Shown here: piece by piece, positions 17,348 through 24,927 of the stretch
Layout of the letters: each line of letters begins with the position of its first letter
Position numbering within the stretch: position 1 is the first letter of the stretch
NCBI RefSeq assembly: GCF_030719035.1
Contig: NZ_CP132203.1
Span: forward strand, 2,790,001 to 2,854,000
DNA from: Hahella sp. HNIBRBA332
GTDB lineage: Bacteria; Pseudomonadota; Gammaproteobacteria; Pseudomonadales; Oleiphilaceae
Direction: 5' to 3'
DNA: 64,000 nucleotides
The notes under the pieces: generated by a model
Database searches by the model: none
Told to the model about the DNA's origin: nothing
Seen by the model: only the letters and a program-made list of their open reading frames with translations
Made by a program: the position numbers and the translations under genes

Positions 17348-18439
17348 ATCCGGCATCGATATAGGCATTCTATGCCGCATATTTGATGCTTGGGTGGTTA
17401 AAGTATTTTTTCACCCTCGAAGGCTTCTTTTGCAACATACACATATGGGATCGAACTTTCTTTTTGAGATCCCCTTTCTTTCGTGCCGGCTTACCACTGT
17501 GAACTCCCGCTTTTAAATCACAATTCAAGTATTCGTCCGGGTTCAATTCCGGGGAATAGGCGGGTAAATAGAACACTTCTATACGATCCTCATTCTCCTC
17601 AAGCCAGGCCTTCACAACCTTGGCGTGATGGACTCTCAAATTGTCCAGTATCAGGAAGACCTTCCGTTGGGCGTCTTGGATCAGCCGCTTCATGAACCCT
17701 ATCAACCGGTCTGCGTCCATTGAGCCGTCATAGATTTGAAACCGCACTTTGCCCTGGTTGCTGATCGCCGAGATCATGTTGACCGACTCACGCTTGGCGT
17801 TCAGGCGAATCACCGGCGTTTTCCCTTTCGGCGCATAGCCCCGCCCATGTTGAGCGTCGCTTCGAAGCCCTGTCTCATCGCCCCAATAGATCTCCGCCCC
17901 TTCCGCCTTCGCTCGTCCACTGATGACCGGATATTCCTCCTTCAGCCACTTCTCGACTTGAGACGGGTTTTGCTCATACGCTTTCTTCACCGGCTTCTGC
18001 GGCGTGAAACCCCAGGCGGTCAGATAACTGCCAACCGTTCGGATCGCCAAGTGCTCTCCCGTCTCCTGCGCAATAAGCTGTTGCACCGCCTTACGGGTCC
18101 AGAGCGCATACTCCAGCTTGAGCTGGTCCGGGCTTTTATCGACAATCAAACATCTGATTCGGTTCTCCTGGCTTGGCGTCAATCGCTGTCCCGAGCCGGG
18201 CTCTCGTCCGCGGGGCTTGGATTTAATCCCGCTAACCCCTTGCGCTTCATAAGCTCTGATCCACTTTCCCACCGTCAGGTTATGGACACCGACCTTATCG
18301 GCTATTTCCTGATAGCTATACCCCTGCTTGCGCAGTCGCACGGCCTGTTTTCTTTTTTCTTCCTGCGCTGCGGCAGGTAATGAGCGAGCGTCTTCTATAA
18401 TCATATGGGCATTGTATCATATCTATATCGATGCCAGGT
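17348..18439 (-). mobile_element. IS630-family insertion sequence, apparently intact
   Basis: Element of about 1,092 bp bounded by imperfect inverted repeats (left ATCCGGCATCGATATAG at 17348-17364; right end, reverse complement, ACCTGGCATCGATATAG) and flanked by TA on both sides (17346-17347 and 18440-18441), the target duplicated by the IS630/Tc1 group. It holds one transposase gene. It sits at the edge of the low-GC cassette region. Confidence 0.8.
17370..18404 (-). CDS. IS630-family transposase
   Basis: A 344-residue transposase. An N-terminal helix-turn-helix (residues 21-60, GYSYQEIADKVGVHNLTVGKWI) is followed by a second winged-helix region and the DDE core: Asp176 in YWGDETG, Asp254 in LILDNLRVHH, Glu291 in YSPELNPDEYLN. 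All three catalytic residues are present and the frame is uninterrupted, so the element may be active. The length is normal for a single-ORF IS630 member. Confidence 0.9.
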   Translation of the reverse strand: MIIEDARSLPAAAQEEKRKQAVRLRKQGYSYQEIADKVGVHNLTVGKWIRAYEAQGVSGIKSKPRGREPGSGQRLTPSQENRIRCLIVDKSPDQLKLEYALWTRKAVQQLIAQETGEHLAIRTVGSYLTAWGFTPQKPVKKAYEQNPSQVEKWLKEEYPVISGRAKAEGAEIYWGDETGLRSDAQHGRGYAPKGKTPVIRLNAKRESVNMISAISNQGKVRFQIYDGSMDADRLIGFMKRLIQDAQRKVFLILDNLRVHHAKVVKAWLEENEDRIEVFYLPAYSPELNPDEYLNCDLKAGVHSGKPARKKGDLKKKVRSHMCMLQKKPSRVKKYFNHPSIKYAA

Positions 18440-18666
18440 TAATAACTCTTCGATCTATCTGCTCAGTATAGTGTTTCAGGCCTTCTAACCCTGGCAGACT
18501 GGGCCAGTTTGGTGCGCCCGAGGAAGCCCAAAGCACCAACCAATTATTGTTGGTATCGAATAGATTCTGATGGACCGGTTAGAAGCAATAGATATCGACC
18601 AATCCGGACCTACTGATATTGATCGAGTTGAATCGTGAGATATTGGAATATGCATAATTCTACTCT
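18440..18666. other. non-coding spacer between the insertion sequence and the cassette array
   Basis: No gene is visible. Two short inverted repeats occur: GGTGC (18511-18515) with GCACC (18533-18537), and ACCAAC-(8)-GTTGGT at 18535-18554. Nothing further can be said. Confidence 0.4.
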
Positions 18667-18735
18667 AGCTAACGCCGCTATAACTGAACTGAGCATTGCG
18701 CAGTAAAGTGAGCGAAGCGATCCACGCAATTAGCT
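18667..18735 (-). other. attC-like recombination site A1
   Basis: Imperfect palindrome after the 83-residue gene. It opens AGCTAACGCC and closes GCAATTAGCT, with an inner ATTGCG/CGCAAT pair. Read on the minus strand it ends GGCGTTAGCT, like site A5. The layout (outer arms, unpaired centre, inner hairpin) fits integron attC sites. Confidence 0.5.
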
Positions 18736-18782
18736 GATGCGCACCTTCTTTGCGTCACCAGCCTAAAATTTTTAACTGCGAG

Positions 18783-19034
18783 TTACGCGTCTTTGTCATT
18801 TAAGACATCAATGATGGAATCGTGAAAGTTCCTAAAATTCTCTTGCTGATCATCCCAAACTGGATGTAGAGCAACTAATTTTTTTGCATCACTAAGAGAA
18901 ATTGATTTAGTTTCTTTCACAAGCTTAATTGACTCAATTATACCCGCCCCTTCCGCACGTAGTAATTGCAATGCACCATCAATATCATCGATCTCTATGA
19001 GCTTCTTAGCTTTCACTTGCAGTTCTGTATTCAT
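18783..19034 (-). CDS. L7/L12 C-terminal-domain-like small protein
   Basis: An 83-residue protein whose residues 10-58 resemble the C-terminal domain of ribosomal protein L7/L12 (GAGIIESIKLVKETKSISLSDAKKLV compared with the K-x-x-IK-x-VRE-x-TGLGLKEAK-x-LV pattern). Such stand-alone domains occur as accessory proteins of unknown role. AT-rich relative to the flanks and bounded by attC-like sites on both sides, it looks like a gene cassette. Confidence 0.6.
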   Translation of the reverse strand: MNTELQVKAKKLIEIDDIDGALQLLRAEGAGIIESIKLVKETKSISLSDAKKLVALHPVWDDQQENFRNFHDSIIDVLNDKDA

Positions 19035-19050
19035 TACCCGCCTCGACTGT

Positions 19051-19109
19051 GGTTAACGCCGCAACTTACGCATGAGCGGAGCGAGTCCGCAAGATTGCTT
19101 TGTTATAAC
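19051..19109 (-). other. attC-like recombination site A2
   Basis: The clearest site of the group. On the minus strand it runs from TTATAACAAAGCAA to TTGCGGCGTTAACC, with TAAC/GTTA and GCAA/TTGC outer arms and a central hairpin GCGGA-gcgag-TCCGC (plus strand, 19076-19090). The size (59 bp) and the position immediately after a stop codon are typical of attC. Confidence 0.6.
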
Positions 19110-19110
19110 T

Positions 19111-19626
19111 CTACTTCTCAGTGCGGTGCTCATGGATTAACCCTGAGACATCTATGTTTTTTGATTTACCACCTAACTCGATTATTGACTTAGAAACAAA
19201 TGGATTTTTCGTTTTTCCCCATATATCAATGAGCGCTGCAACACAATAATAGTGAGCGTCAGTGTCCTCAGGATTTTTTAGCATACTGTTAATCTCCGGG
19301 GCTATATCAATCGAATTGATTTCCATCGCCCACTGGGAAGCCCAGTAGCGCACCCCATAGTGCTTACTTGCCAAAGCGTTTTTTAAGTGAGGTAAAACCG
19401 CCTCTGGTTTAAATGGCCTAAATATATCATCGCAGACCTGATAGACGCCAAAACCACCTCCATCACCGAATGCATTAAGAACAAGTGGAATAGCGCGTTC
19501 ATCGGGATTTGAAATCAGGAGCTCCCTTACTTGATTTAACATATCAATATCGGCTTCCGATACATCTTCATCCGCTGGCAACGGCTGATGCTTTCTAAGA
19601 AACTCTAGCGCTTTATCAATATTCAT
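19111..19626 (-). CDS. HEAT-repeat-like cassette protein, 171 aa
   Basis: Helical protein with HEAT-like repeats (for example residues 75-110, PEAVLPHLKNALASKHYGVRYWASQWAMEI, followed by a second repeat). The RYWASQ element recurs as RFWAHSQ in the gene at 22038. Such HEAT-like proteins are common in immunity and integron cassette collections. Bounded by attC-like sites A2 and A3. Function not known. Confidence 0.55.
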   Translation of the reverse strand: MNIDKALEFLRKHQPLPADEDVSEADIDMLNQVRELLISNPDERAIPLVLNAFGDGGGFGVYQVCDDIFRPFKPEAVLPHLKNALASKHYGVRYWASQWAMEINSIDIAPEINSMLKNPEDTDAHYYCVAALIDIWGKTKNPFVSKSIIELGGKSKNIDVSGLIHEHRTEK

Positions 19627-19659
19627 TATTAATTACATAATCTTCCAAAATAGACAAAG

Positions 19660-19715
19660 TAAAACGCCATCCTTCCCACGTCTTTTTGTCGACCATTCGC
19701 AATGGCTTTGTTAAG
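19660..19715 (-). other. attC-like recombination site A3
   Basis: On the minus strand it begins GCTTAACAAAGCCAT, overlapping the stop codon of the 19711 gene, and ends ATGGCGTTTTA. GCCAT/ATGGC arms pair. The right core (GTTTTAC) departs from GTTRRRY, so the site may be decayed. Confidence 0.4.
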
Positions 19716-20175
19716 CATTTTCTTGCACCCAAGTTAGACCAACTTCTTCATCTACAGTAGAACAACAAAATAGAAGGGAACTTCCGTGCGTGCTTTTCTG
19801 TAGAATATGTTCTTCCTTATTTTGTATGGCTTTCACCATATCGAGATAGAAGTTACTATCGGGAGTTATACCCGCCACTTCTTTTTCAGAGAGGTTTACC
19901 GCTGCAAAATCACCTAATGATAGATTACGCCCAATATTTGCTTGCCAGAGCATGGCCTCTTCAATACTACCTTCCTCAATAATTCGGCGAAAATGCTTCA
20001 TGCTGTATTTGTTCGATTCAAGTAACTGATTTTCTGAGTTTTGTTTTGTATCTATACAGATGCTAACAAATCCCGACTCATGGTCGTGATATATAGCAAA
20101 GGTGAAAATATCTAAATCCTTAGCCTTTGCTAAAGCTTCATCTATTAGGTTTTCAAATATTTCAATCATATTCAT
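19711..20175 (-). CDS. hypothetical cassette protein (DUF4303-like), 154 aa
   Basis: Acidic cytoplasmic protein with a pattern reminiscent of DUF4303 (FTFAIYHDHESGFVSICIDT early, AMLWQANIG in the middle, and a C-terminal WVQENA). That assignment is tentative. The stop codon lies inside attC-like site A3. DUF4303 proteins often occur beside SUKH-type immunity genes, which fits the neighbourhood. Confidence 0.45.
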   Translation of the reverse strand: MNMIEIFENLIDEALAKAKDLDIFTFAIYHDHESGFVSICIDTKQNSENQLLESNKYSMKHFRRIIEEGSIEEAMLWQANIGRNLSLGDFAAVNLSEKEVAGITPDSNFYLDMVKAIQNKEEHILQKSTHGSSLLFCCSTVDEEVGLTWVQENA

Positions 20176-20179
20176 AGAT

Positions 20180-20452
20180 GCTTAACATTTGCATACGCAC
20201 ATGCGCGTTTTTAAATTTCCAAGCTTCGAAGATATCCCCTCCAGCCCACCGATTCCAGTGTAAAAGCCCCGGAAATCCAAGCTGGCTTACTTACGAAAAA
20301 CCGTGTGTACGCATATACGCTTTCTTCGGGGCCCGTTATCACCACAAGCTAGGGAACCTCTGAAAAACTACCTGCGTTGCCATTGCGGCGTCACCTACTC
20401 TTTTCAGAGGCTCCCTAGCATTTTGCGCGCCCTTCCTTGAGCGCCTTTAGCT
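20180..20452 (-). other. possible attC remnant interrupted by a miniature element
   Basis: A 273-base intergenic stretch between two cassette-like genes. It has GCTTAAC (20180-20186, which fits the attC core GTTRRRY on the minus strand) at one end and AGGCGCTCAAGG-type sequence at the other, with a 70-bp inverted-repeat element in between. The two arms pair only weakly, so the call is tentative. Confidence 0.3.
20349..20418. mobile_element. 70-bp MITE-like palindromic element
   Basis: The ends CTAGGGAACCTCTGAAAA (20349-20366) and TTTTCAGAGGCTCCCTAG (20401-20418) are inverted repeats matching 17 of 18 bases, enclosing 34 bases. The CTAG tetranucleotide at each extremity could be a target duplication or part of the repeat. 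No coding capacity. The transcript would fold into a long hairpin that could also end transcription. Confidence 0.65.
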
Positions 20453-20453
20453 A

Positions 20454-20906
20454 TTAGTTGTTTCTTATCGGCCAGATAACTTCATTACCAGACTCATCAT
20501 ATTCAGGGTTAATGGAAACTGCGTAAATTTTTCCATATTGAGCCCAGAAAGAAAGCGAAAACTCTTCGTTACGGTATTCATCTATCGCCAATTCAAACTC
20601 ATCATCAAGCTTTGTGCCTGGAAGCCTTAGAATCAACTCTTTTGGTGTAATCCCCACTACACTTAAGCCCTGAAAAGTTGCTGATTTTGATTCGCAATTA
20701 ATGCTGGCTAATAAGAAATTATCGTCGGAGTCAAAATTTAGCTCAATGCCGTTAGAGTAGTTCCATTCGATAATTCGGTCCTCTGGCTTTTCTTCCAAAG
20801 GGATAAAGGTGCTTATATCTTCTGGGTCACCCCACAAAGACCTAACCTCTGCCATAGTCATTCCAAGATATATGTTATCAATCCCGATTTTCGGTTTAAT
20901 TTCCAT
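20454..20906 (-). CDS. hypothetical cassette protein, 150 aa
   Basis: Strongly acidic protein opening IGIDNIYLGMTMAEVRSLWGDPEDI, similar in style to the start of the protein at 16912. The rest is beta-rich with no recognisable active site. Immunity-like by composition and context. AT-rich. Confidence 0.5.
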   Translation of the reverse strand: MEIKPKIGIDNIYLGMTMAEVRSLWGDPEDISTFIPLEEKPEDRIIEWNYSNGIELNFDSDDNFLLASINCESKSATFQGLSVVGITPKELILRLPGTKLDDEFELAIDEYRNEEFSLSFWAQYGKIYAVSINPEYDESGNEVIWPIRNN

Positions 20907-20999
20907 AGAAAACTAATACTTTTTCAAAAGGTGTGATGCCAGAAGCGTTCATTTGACAAACTTATTACATAATGATGACATAGCCATCCGTCTTAACCC

Positions 21000-21500
21000 T
21001 TATATAATACCAAGCTCGATAGCTTTTCCATGCCCGATACTGTTTTTTATCAAGCTATGGTAGACATCTTCACTTTCTCTTTCCTCAAAAATACCAATCA
21101 CAAAATTTTTAGTCGTACTCCATTTCTTAAATGGCATTAGATCATTATTAAGTTTTTGGCACAAATTACAATAAAACTCAAATTGAAAATCAAGTAGCGT
21201 ATCCCATTCTTTCTCGCTGCAATTTTCCATCAAAGCCGTTATTTTCTCATATAAAGGAGCCAGTGCCTGATCCATTATGTCATCAATATCGACTGTCCAA
21301 TCTGGCGGACTCCATCTTGTTTGTTCATCCGTATTCTCAGAATTGTAGGAGAAGCATGGTCGGCTTAGCACTGTGTAATCGCAGTAAAACAGCCAGAATC
21401 CAGCTACATATATTTCACCAATATTTGGCTCTATATCTTCTATTGTTTCAACTATTTTTCGATCTATCTCTTCGAAGATCTGATCAATATGTAGCTTCAT
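21000..21500 (-). CDS. hypothetical cassette protein, 166 aa
   Basis: Acidic protein rich in Glu, Asp and Trp; no signal peptide, no membrane segment, no family recognised. The 93 bases to the next gene contain no convincing attC, but an attC-like site (A5) lies immediately upstream of its start. Immunity-type small protein by appearance only. Confidence 0.5.
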   Translation of the reverse strand: MKLHIDQIFEEIDRKIVETIEDIEPNIGEIYVAGFWLFYCDYTVLSRPCFSYNSENTDEQTRWSPPDWTVDIDDIMDQALAPLYEKITALMENCSEKEWDTLLDFQFEFYCNLCQKLNNDLMPFKKWSTTKNFVIGIFEERESEDVYHSLIKNSIGHGKAIELGII

Positions 21501-21525
21501 GATTTGCTCATAAGTTCGGACATTC

Positions 21526-21623
21526 AGCTAACGCCTGGATCTCCGAGCAAATTTCTGATGGAGTTTTTTTACCACGCCCCAAAGGTGAGAGCGGAAATTT
21601 GTCTGGACAGCCGTTTGTTAAGC
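21526..21623 (-). other. attC-like recombination site A5
   Basis: A 98-bp imperfect palindrome. On the minus strand it begins GCTTAACAAACGGCTGTCC (GTTAAGC core) and ends ATCCAGGCGTTAGCT, with paired inner arms CAAATTTC/GAAATTTG. It shares the ten bases AGCTAACGCC with site A1. Confidence 0.55.
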
Positions 21624-21631
21624 ACATTGCT

Positions 21632-21940
21632 TCAGCACTCGAATGACACGCCTTGCCTGTTTTTCCACAAACTTCCACTCCCAGAGGGATGGATCTTTAA
21701 ACTCTGGGTAGGTCTTAAACCATAATGTGTAGTGTTTAGCTTTTCACTTGAGCAAGCTACTGAGATCCGAGTAAGCGTTTTCGTTTTTATGTTGGAAAGC
21801 TTTAACTCTATGAATAAATTTCCTTTTTTAGAGTCAATTTTCCATGTTTCCCATTGGTCCATGGAGGACTCTGCATACCTTCTGATCAGTTCCAGCATTA
21901 AGGTAAACTCTTCTTTGGTGAGTTCTTTATTTTCTTCCAT
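21632..21940 (-). CDS. hypothetical cassette protein, 102 aa
   Basis: Small protein (start MEENKELTKEEF) with a Trp-containing centre and a C-terminal GSLWKNRQGVSFEC. No family recognised. It lies between attC-like sites A5 and A6, so it occupies the position of one cassette. Confidence 0.45.
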   Translation of the reverse strand: MEENKELTKEEFTLMLELIRRYAESSMDQWETWKIDSKKGNLFIELKLSNIKTKTLTRISVACSSEKLNTTHYGLRPTQSLKIHPSGSGSLWKNRQGVSFEC

Positions 21941-21956
21941 AGATTTAGGAATTCCG

Positions 21957-22037
21957 TTCTACGCACAACACCGCAAGCAAAGGCGCGCGATAGCGCGTCC
22001 AGCGCACAGGGCGGCGTTGCCTTGCTTTGTCAAAAGT
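21957..22037 (-). other. attC-like recombination site A6 (degenerate)
   Basis: On the minus strand it runs from TGACAAAGCAAGGC to TTTGCTTGCGGTGTTGTGC; the AAGCAA/TTGCTT arms pair, and the centre contains a perfect CGCGC-GATA-GCGCG hairpin (plus strand). The terminal core is not canonical. Confidence 0.4.
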
Positions 22038-22730
22038 TTAGTACCAATCTTCATTGGGGTTTTGTTCTTTGTATTTTTCTGCAATTTTATTAGCTTCGGA
22101 GTGCTCACTATACTCCAACTGAGAGTGAGCCCAAAAGCGTATGTCTCGATTTGGACTTGTAAGTTCAGCAGCAAGAATTGGAACTACGTTTCTATTAGTA
22201 GCGTCGCCAAGAAGCTCGATAAACTTACCTCTCATTACCGGATCAGCCTCAGATTGCATCAGCGAAACAAGCTTATCGAAGTGTGCATCGACATTGCCTA
22301 GCAGCCAATGATATCCCTCTTCATACGTCATGGAGTCCTTACTCCTTAACATTTCAACATTCGGCATGCGGAGCTGATCCAGGCCATTGAAAGAGGGTAG
22401 CGAACGGGAGCCTGTGGTGGGAACGGGGGCTTCCATCAATACAAAATAAGGCGACAAGCGGCTGAACAGAACTTCCAGCCCCATTTGTTCAGGGGCGTCT
22501 TGTCCCTGCGCCGCCTTACCCTGGTAAAAACAGACGTCGACAAATGACGCGTAGCCGGAGCCGTAGTGTTTCCATTCGGCATGAAACTGGGCCATCGTCA
22601 ATTGCGAAACCCTTGCGCAGGCGTACTTATAGAAACTATCGACAGCTCGTTCGTCTCCGTCGCGCCAGGGCGGCGCGTCTGAAATCGGCTGCTGATTAAG
22701 TAACCGGGTAATATGCTCGTCGGTGAACAA
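22038..22730 (-). CDS. HEAT-repeat-like protein, 230 aa
   Basis: Two-part protein: an N-terminal region of about 130 residues of unknown type and a C-terminal helical part (about residues 145-225) with HEAT-like elements (MRGKFIELLGDATNRNVVPILAAELTSPNRDIRFWAHSQLEY). A good ribosome-binding site (AGGGAGG) lies 5 bases upstream of the start, and only 29 bases separate it from the upstream gene, so the two form an operon. GC content rises again in the N-terminal half, suggesting the boundary of the accessory array. Confidence 0.55.
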   Translation of the reverse strand: MFTDEHITRLLNQQPISDAPPWRDGDERAVDSFYKYACARVSQLTMAQFHAEWKHYGSGYASFVDVCFYQGKAAQGQDAPEQMGLEVLFSRLSPYFVLMEAPVPTTGSRSLPSFNGLDQLRMPNVEMLRSKDSMTYEEGYHWLLGNVDAHFDKLVSLMQSEADPVMRGKFIELLGDATNRNVVPILAAELTSPNRDIRFWAHSQLEYSEHSEANKIAEKYKEQNPNEDWY

Positions 22731-22759
22731 AGAATCCTCCCTGGCGACTACGAATTACC

Positions 22760-23125
22760 TTAACAAGCCAGCGCGCCGATGGTTATGGCGTCGCCGGAGA
22801 ACAGTTGAAAGTTCATGTTCTGACCGGGACACACTTGCTCGCCGGAGTGGCGGTGAATATGAATATCGACGATAGCTTCGCCATGCACGGAGTTTTTGTC
22901 CAGATAATAAAAGTACTTGGACTCTCCTTCCGGCAGCGGAATGTTGTCGTCGCCGTCATAGGGCCGAATGCTGGCGCTGAAAGCGTTGGCGTATTGCGTC
23001 AAGGCCTCGCCCAAGGTGGCGGCGGAGGTTTCAAATGGAGCGTTCTCAACCAGGACGTATTTGTCCTGAACGGGACATTTTTCAAAACGATATCTGGGAC
23101 TTGCCGGACCAATAATTCTGACCAT
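22760..23125 (-). CDS. hypothetical protein, 121 aa
   Basis: The internal ATG at 23125 (MVRIIGPASPRYRFEKCP) is preferred because the longer reading to 23221 begins with a sequence unlike a protein N terminus; neither has a strong ribosome-binding site. The core contains an IVDIHIHRHSGEQVCPGQ segment with four histidines. Function unknown. It is probably co-transcribed with the HEAT-like gene downstream. Confidence 0.45.
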   Translation of the reverse strand: MVRIIGPASPRYRFEKCPVQDKYVLVENAPFETSAATLGEALTQYANAFSASIRPYDGDDNIPLPEGESKYFYYLDKNSVHGEAIVDIHIHRHSGEQVCPGQNMNFQLFSGDAITIGALAC

Positions 23126-23337
23126 GAATACTTCTGTCTGATTATGAGGAATTGGCGTCGCTACGGGGCTTAGCCGAGTTGCTGAGGCATACTGGAACAC
23201 CCTAATGCGACAGTCCGCCACGAAACCCGGAGCTGGTTAGCGTTAACGGCCGTATTAAGGTATAACACCCGTGGAGCGGACGGTGAATCGGCCATTTGTC
23301 CGTGTATTTACAGAGAGATCCAAGAGGATAATCCGTC

Positions 23338-24078
23338 GTGAAAGAACTGGAGCAACTTTTAACCGCCTCCGCCATTCAAGACGCCAACTGGGCGTCTGAT
23401 TTGCTCGCTCACATGTCGACCAATGACGATGATGCTGTCGAAGCGGCGAATGAGGCCTGCGACGCCATACTCGCCCATCCCGACGCCGTCGCTCATCCAC
23501 GCTGGCCCGAACTGGTGGAGGCGGCGATCAACGCCTCCCGCGACTTCGAGGACGTGGCGGAGGAAGTCTATGGCGAACGCATTTCTTTCGAAGATGACGA
23601 AGGTGGACTATGTCAGGGATTTGATGCATACAGCACCACCTACAGCGTTGCGGAGCTGCTTGGTCAACAGACCACCCGCGACCACTCCCAATGGTTTAGT
23701 CTGGTTCTCAAGCTGGTGGAAAAAAGCGACTGTTCCGAGCATGAAGCACCAATCGGCAAAGAAACTATTTTACCGGCGGTTATAGGCAACCATCCAGAGT
23801 GGGAGAAGCTGATACCCTACTTATTGGAGCTGGATCCTCACTCATTTATTGGAGACCTGTTGCCCCTGCCCCAAGTCCTGTCGCACCCGGATTTAATACA
23901 GTGGGTGGAACCGCTCACAAGCTACAGAATGATGGTGGATGCTGTTGCTCGCCCAGACGTGGCGTCCCACGAGCGCTGGCGGGAACTAGCCTTATTAGTT
24001 AAAGACGCCCCCAGCATTCGTAGTTACAGTGAATACCCCGCTCTGCAAAAACTCTTGCAGGAAAGGGGCTTGGAATAA
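23338..24078 (+). CDS. hypothetical protein, tandem paralog A, 246 aa
   Basis: GTG start behind AAGAGG. A soluble acidic, Leu/Ala-rich helical protein. Repeated motifs of the type AHPRWPELVEAA.NASRDFEDVAEEVYGER appear, and the C terminus ends with LQKLLQERGLE. It is a clear paralog of the following gene. No family recognised. Confidence 0.6.
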   Translation: MKELEQLLTASAIQDANWASDLLAHMSTNDDDAVEAANEACDAILAHPDAVAHPRWPELVEAAINASRDFEDVAEEVYGERISFEDDEGGLCQGFDAYSTTYSVAELLGQQTTRDHSQWFSLVLKLVEKSDCSEHEAPIGKETILPAVIGNHPEWEKLIPYLLELDPHSFIGDLLPLPQVLSHPDLIQWVEPLTSYRMMVDAVARPDVASHERWRELALLVKDAPSIRSYSEYPALQKLLQERGLE

Positions 24079-24110
24079 GTTTTACATTATCGACACAGTC
24101 GCATGAGTTA

Positions 24111-24851
24111 ATGAAAGACCTAAACCTGCTTTTACATCCCTCCGCCATTCAAAGTGACACCTGGGCGGTGGAGTTATTGGCGCATCTGACGCAAGAAAAT
24201 AAAGCTGCTGTGGAAGCCGCACGCCAAGCCTGTAAACGTATACTCGGCCATAAAGACGCCGTCGCCCATCCTGACTGGGAGCGTTTGGTGATGGCGGCGT
24301 TGGACGCTTCGCGGGATTTTGAGGACATTGCGGAAGAGGTTTATGGCGAGCGCGTATCGTTTCTGGATGACGAGGGCTGGCTGTGTCAGGGGTTCAGCGA
24401 GTACAACACCACTGGACAAGTAGCGGGTCTGCTCGCCCGAAAAGTGACCCGAAAGCACCCGCAATGGCTCGAATTGGTAAAAGCGCTGGCGGAGAAATGC
24501 GCCAAACCGGAACATGACGCGCCGCTGTCGGATGTTTTATTCAAGCCTTGCATCCAGGCCAGATGCGCGGGCTGGGAAACACTGCCGCCGCTGGCCGCCA
24601 AGGAAAATCTGCTGTGTTTTTTCGATGTTATGACGATACCGCATGTGCTTGAACATGAAAGGCTGTTGTCATGGTTGGAGCCTTATAAAAACTACCTTAT
24701 GTTTGTCGACTATCTACTGGAGCCCGCCGTTATTGCATCGTCACGCTGGCCAGAGATAGTCAGCCTGATCAAAGATCAGCCAAATATTCGTGCGAGTTCC
24801 GAATTTCCTCGTATCCAGCAATTGATGAAAGAACGAGGCCTTGAGCCTTAG
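24111..24851 (+). CDS. hypothetical protein, tandem paralog B, 246 aa
   Basis: Same length and same motif order as the preceding protein (LLLHPSAIQSDTWAVELLAHL; AHPDWERLVMAALDASRDFEDIAEEVYGER; LCQGFSEYNTT; IQQLMKERGLEP). The N-terminal 110 residues are better conserved between the two than the rest, as seen in immunity duplicates, but no toxin is visible nearby. Start codon without a good ribosome-binding site; 32 bases after the first copy, so translation may be coupled. Confidence 0.6.
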   Translation: MKDLNLLLHPSAIQSDTWAVELLAHLTQENKAAVEAARQACKRILGHKDAVAHPDWERLVMAALDASRDFEDIAEEVYGERVSFLDDEGWLCQGFSEYNTTGQVAGLLARKVTRKHPQWLELVKALAEKCAKPEHDAPLSDVLFKPCIQARCAGWETLPPLAAKENLLCFFDVMTIPHVLEHERLLSWLEPYKNYLMFVDYLLEPAVIASSRWPEIVSLIKDQPNIRASSEFPRIQQLMKERGLEP

Positions 24852-24927
24852 AATAGAGGCCTGCTTTGTCATCAAAGCGCCATATAACCGACTTAGCATT
24901 TGCTCCTTTTGATTCACAAACGCCGCT

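Noticed and set aside
18511..18554. tRNA-like or small RNA fold near the insertion sequence
   Set aside because: Only short hairpins can be drawn; there is no cloverleaf and no promoter or terminator.
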